Shown here: one piece after another, positions 40,869-42,371 of the stretch
How positions within the stretch are numbered: the stretch's first letter is position 1
Layout of the letters: each line of letters opens with the position of its first letter
Source of the DNA: Oscillatoriaceae cyanobacterium Prado104
GTDB lineage: Bacteria; Cyanobacteriota; Cyanobacteriia; Cyanobacteriales; Microcoleaceae
Assembly: GCA_025454405.1 (NCBI GenBank)
Contig: JALOON010000083.1
Location: 1-42,371 of the forward strand
DNA length: 42,371 nt
Direction of reading: 5' to 3'
The notes under the pieces: generated by a model
Seen by the model: only the letters and a program-made list of their open reading frames with translations
What the model was told of the DNA's origin: nothing
The model's database searches: none
Position numbers and translations under genes: made by a program

Positions 40869-41759
40869 TTAAGATTCTGCCTGCTGAATTTGCTGGTAAA
40901 CTTGTTTCTGATGTAGAGATTTCTCTTTGCTTCTAACCGCAGCCAAATCGGCATGAATCTGGCAACCTTCATTTAACTGCACCGCAGTCAAATCGGCGCG
41001 AATCTGACAACCTTCATTTAACTGCATGCAATCTAAAATATTGGCAATTACTTTGGAAAGGTGTACGGCAGAACGGTAAGCTTCATTGATAAAAGCTCTT
41101 TCTTCTATTGGATCTTCTGCCTGATCGTCTATGGCTAGTTGAAGGTAGCCGATAATATGATTTAGAGGAGTGCGGAGCTCGTGGGACGCGCTCAACAAAA
41201 ATTGCTTTTTGAGTTGGGAAATTTCGACCGATCGATCGCTGCGCTGTTGGTAGAGGGTAGCTAGGGCGATCGCGCTGCCTACTTGATCGGCAAGTTCTTG
41301 CGCGAATTCGATCTGACTTTGAGTCCAAGATCTATTGCCTGTTTTTTTCCCGCTATCTTCATTCCCGCACCAATGCAAACAAATCAGTCCGTTGGGTTGC
41401 TCTTGATAAGAAGTTGCTACCGTTAATACTGACTGTCTCTGGAACGGGTCATCGGCTGCAAATGACTCGACAATCGCAGGTTCGAGAGTGTTTAGTGCCT
41501 GAGCGAGATCGGGTGCTGCTGTTAAAGAGATTTCAATTCCCAGCATGGTGGGAAACGGATCTAAGCAGTATTCAGCAGCTACTGTGACTTGCGAGCTGGA
41601 GTTTTCGTAGGGACAAATTATGCAGCGGCTGACGCCGAGCGTTTGTCCCAAACTGTTGGCTGTTTGTTGCCAAATCGCTTCGATATCCAGACTTCGACGA
41701 ATCTTTCTACCTATTTGTAGCAAAAGTTTTTGCGAGTAAGCTGATATTTGCTGATTCAT
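40869..41759 (-). CDS. GAF-HisKA sensor protein lacking the ATPase domain
   Basis: 296 residues. A GAF domain at about 15-170 (LDIEAIWQQTANSLGQTL, with Cys46/Cys49 in RCIICPYE) is followed by HisKA with H193 (LLSASHELRTPLNHIIGY). Past the dimerisation helices the chain ends in a duplicated segment (two copies of a 15-residue unit, QLNEGCQIRADLTAV) and a basic tail, with no HATPase. It cannot autophosphorylate alone; another kinase could phosphorylate H193, or it may act as a sink. A TAAGGTG lies about 8 bases before the ATG. Could be a truncated gene, but no ATPase remnant is seen downstream. Confidence 0.9.
   Translation of the reverse strand: MNQQISAYSQKLLLQIGRKIRRSLDIEAIWQQTANSLGQTLGVSRCIICPYENSSSQVTVAAEYCLDPFPTMLGIEISLTAAPDLAQALNTLEPAIVESFAADDPFQRQSVLTVATSYQEQPNGLICLHWCGNEDSGKKTGNRSWTQSQIEFAQELADQVGSAIALATLYQQRSDRSVEISQLKKQFLLSASHELRTPLNHIIGYLQLAIDDQAEDPIEERAFINEAYRSAVHLSKVIANILDCMQLNEGCQIRADLTAVQLNEGCQIHADLAAVRSKEKSLHQKQVYQQIQQAES
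40936..41025 (-). repeat. 45-bp tandem duplication within the GAF-HisKA gene
   Basis: Two 45-base units (40936-40980 and 40981-41025) match at 41 of 45 positions and encode two 15-residue repeats in frame. Confidence 0.95.
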
Positions 41760-42371
41760 AGCAACACCTTACCTGCTATGTCGGTCAATTTTTTCTGCTC
41801 CCCAATTAAGCGGGAATTTACTGCAATTGCCAGTAGCAGGCTGTCTTATTTGGTACTTCCGTAATTATGTTTAAAGTTTCCCACAACCTTTTAAAAATTA
41901 CCAGCAACTCTCAGTGTTTTTACAATATCTTTATGATTCTCACAGTCGATTGAGAACGTCAAGTATAATTAATATTTGTTTACAGTTAACTGTTTGCAAG
42001 CTCGATCGCTCACCCAATTAAATATGAGGTTTACGTAAAGTTGGGGATTTTCGAGCGTTCGATCGGGGGTGCGATTTCTGAGTAGGGCGATACAGGTGGG
42101 CGATTATCCTGTTGGGCCCGGGCACTTTTACCGGGATCGCCCCAGATTTAGGTAGCCCGGAGGGCGATCGTTCCTGACACACATCAGTCACAACAGAAAG
42201 CTTGGAGGCAGTTAAGTAACAATTGATACTGAAACTGGCGAACGACAGGGAGAGTGGGAGAGGGGGAGTTCTGAGTTTTAAGTTTTGAGTTTCTCGGGAG
42301 TTTTGAGTTTTGAGTTTTAAGTTTTGAGTTGAAAGAGAGTTTTAAGTTTTGAGTTTCTCGGGAGTTTTGAG
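41760..42371. other. Non-coding right flank
   Basis: No gene in 612 bases. At 42098-42142 GGGCGAT pairs with ATCGCCC and, inside, CCCGG with CCGGG, giving a compound GC-rich hairpin. From about 42267 the AGTTTTGAGTTTTGAG repeat family fills the edge, partly in the form AGTTTTGAGTTTCTCGGGAG, the inverse of the left edge of the window. Confidence 0.65.

Noticed and set aside
1..42371. tRNA or rRNA genes
   Set aside because: No T-loop GGTTCRANNCC with a matching cloverleaf or rRNA-like sequence was found on reading either strand.

Overview
The window looks like a chromosomal segment of a filamentous, non-heterocystous cyanobacterium of the Microcoleus/Oscillatoria/Phormidium type. The evidence is the very frequent HIP1 octamer (GCGATCGC) and GATCG-rich sequence, heptameric short tandem repeats (CAACTGT, TAATTGG), dispersed palindromic intergenic repeats, many PAS/GAF sensor proteins, and typical cyanobacterial families (DUF1824, DUF3386, DUF4347, the small Cys-rich and membrane proteins near 31 kb). 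No rRNA, tRNA, CRISPR array or intact insertion sequence was recognised. The genus is an inference, not a proof.

Layout. 0.2-5 kb: an FHA-FHA-ABC transporter fusion, a two-gene operon with a retropepsin-like protein, and a lipoprotein-type D-Ala-D-Ala carboxypeptidase. 5-10.4 kb: a membrane-anchored polysaccharide deacetylase, a DUF1824-like protein, a DUF202 membrane protein, a LytR-CpsA-Psr ligase, a small membrane protein and rpe. Together with the carboxypeptidase these make a loose cell-envelope cluster. 10.5-14.9 kb: an accessory patch with a broken Rpn/DUF2887-type gene and a second fragment of its 5' end, a 902-residue STAND/NACHT-like NTPase with an N-terminal HTH, and two small genes divergent from it, one antitoxin-like. 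14.9-19.3 kb: one giant adhesin-like protein (DUF4347, beta-helix, Calx-beta domains, a 125-residue Pro-Thr linker, RTX repeats). 19.3-24.6 kb: repeat-rich sequence around a DsbA-like lipoprotein, a small gene whose 3' end has been overrun by a 71-bp repeat array, a lipoprotein, a CsbD-like protein and a small hydrophilic protein.

24.6-32.3 kb: a hybrid histidine kinase carrying a urea/amide-type substrate-binding domain, a YegS/DAGK lipid kinase in a probable operon with a P-loop kinase-like gene, a HEAT-repeat protein, two small conserved proteins and a single-domain response regulator. 32.5-42.4 kb: a triple-PAS histidine kinase, a GH57 glycoside hydrolase, an Nfu-type iron-sulfur scaffold, DUF3386, a PAS-only protein without output domain, and a GAF-HisKA protein without an ATPase domain. 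The last 600 bases hold only repeats and one GC-rich hairpin.

Functionally the window combines envelope and polysaccharide maintenance, central metabolism (rpe, GH57, Nfu) and an unusually dense set of signalling proteins, two of which lack the parts needed to act alone as kinases. The strongest leads are the STAND NTPase neighbourhood, the substrate-binding-domain kinase with no visible export signal, the repeat array that rewrote a gene terminus, and the truncated sensor with an internal 15-residue duplication.
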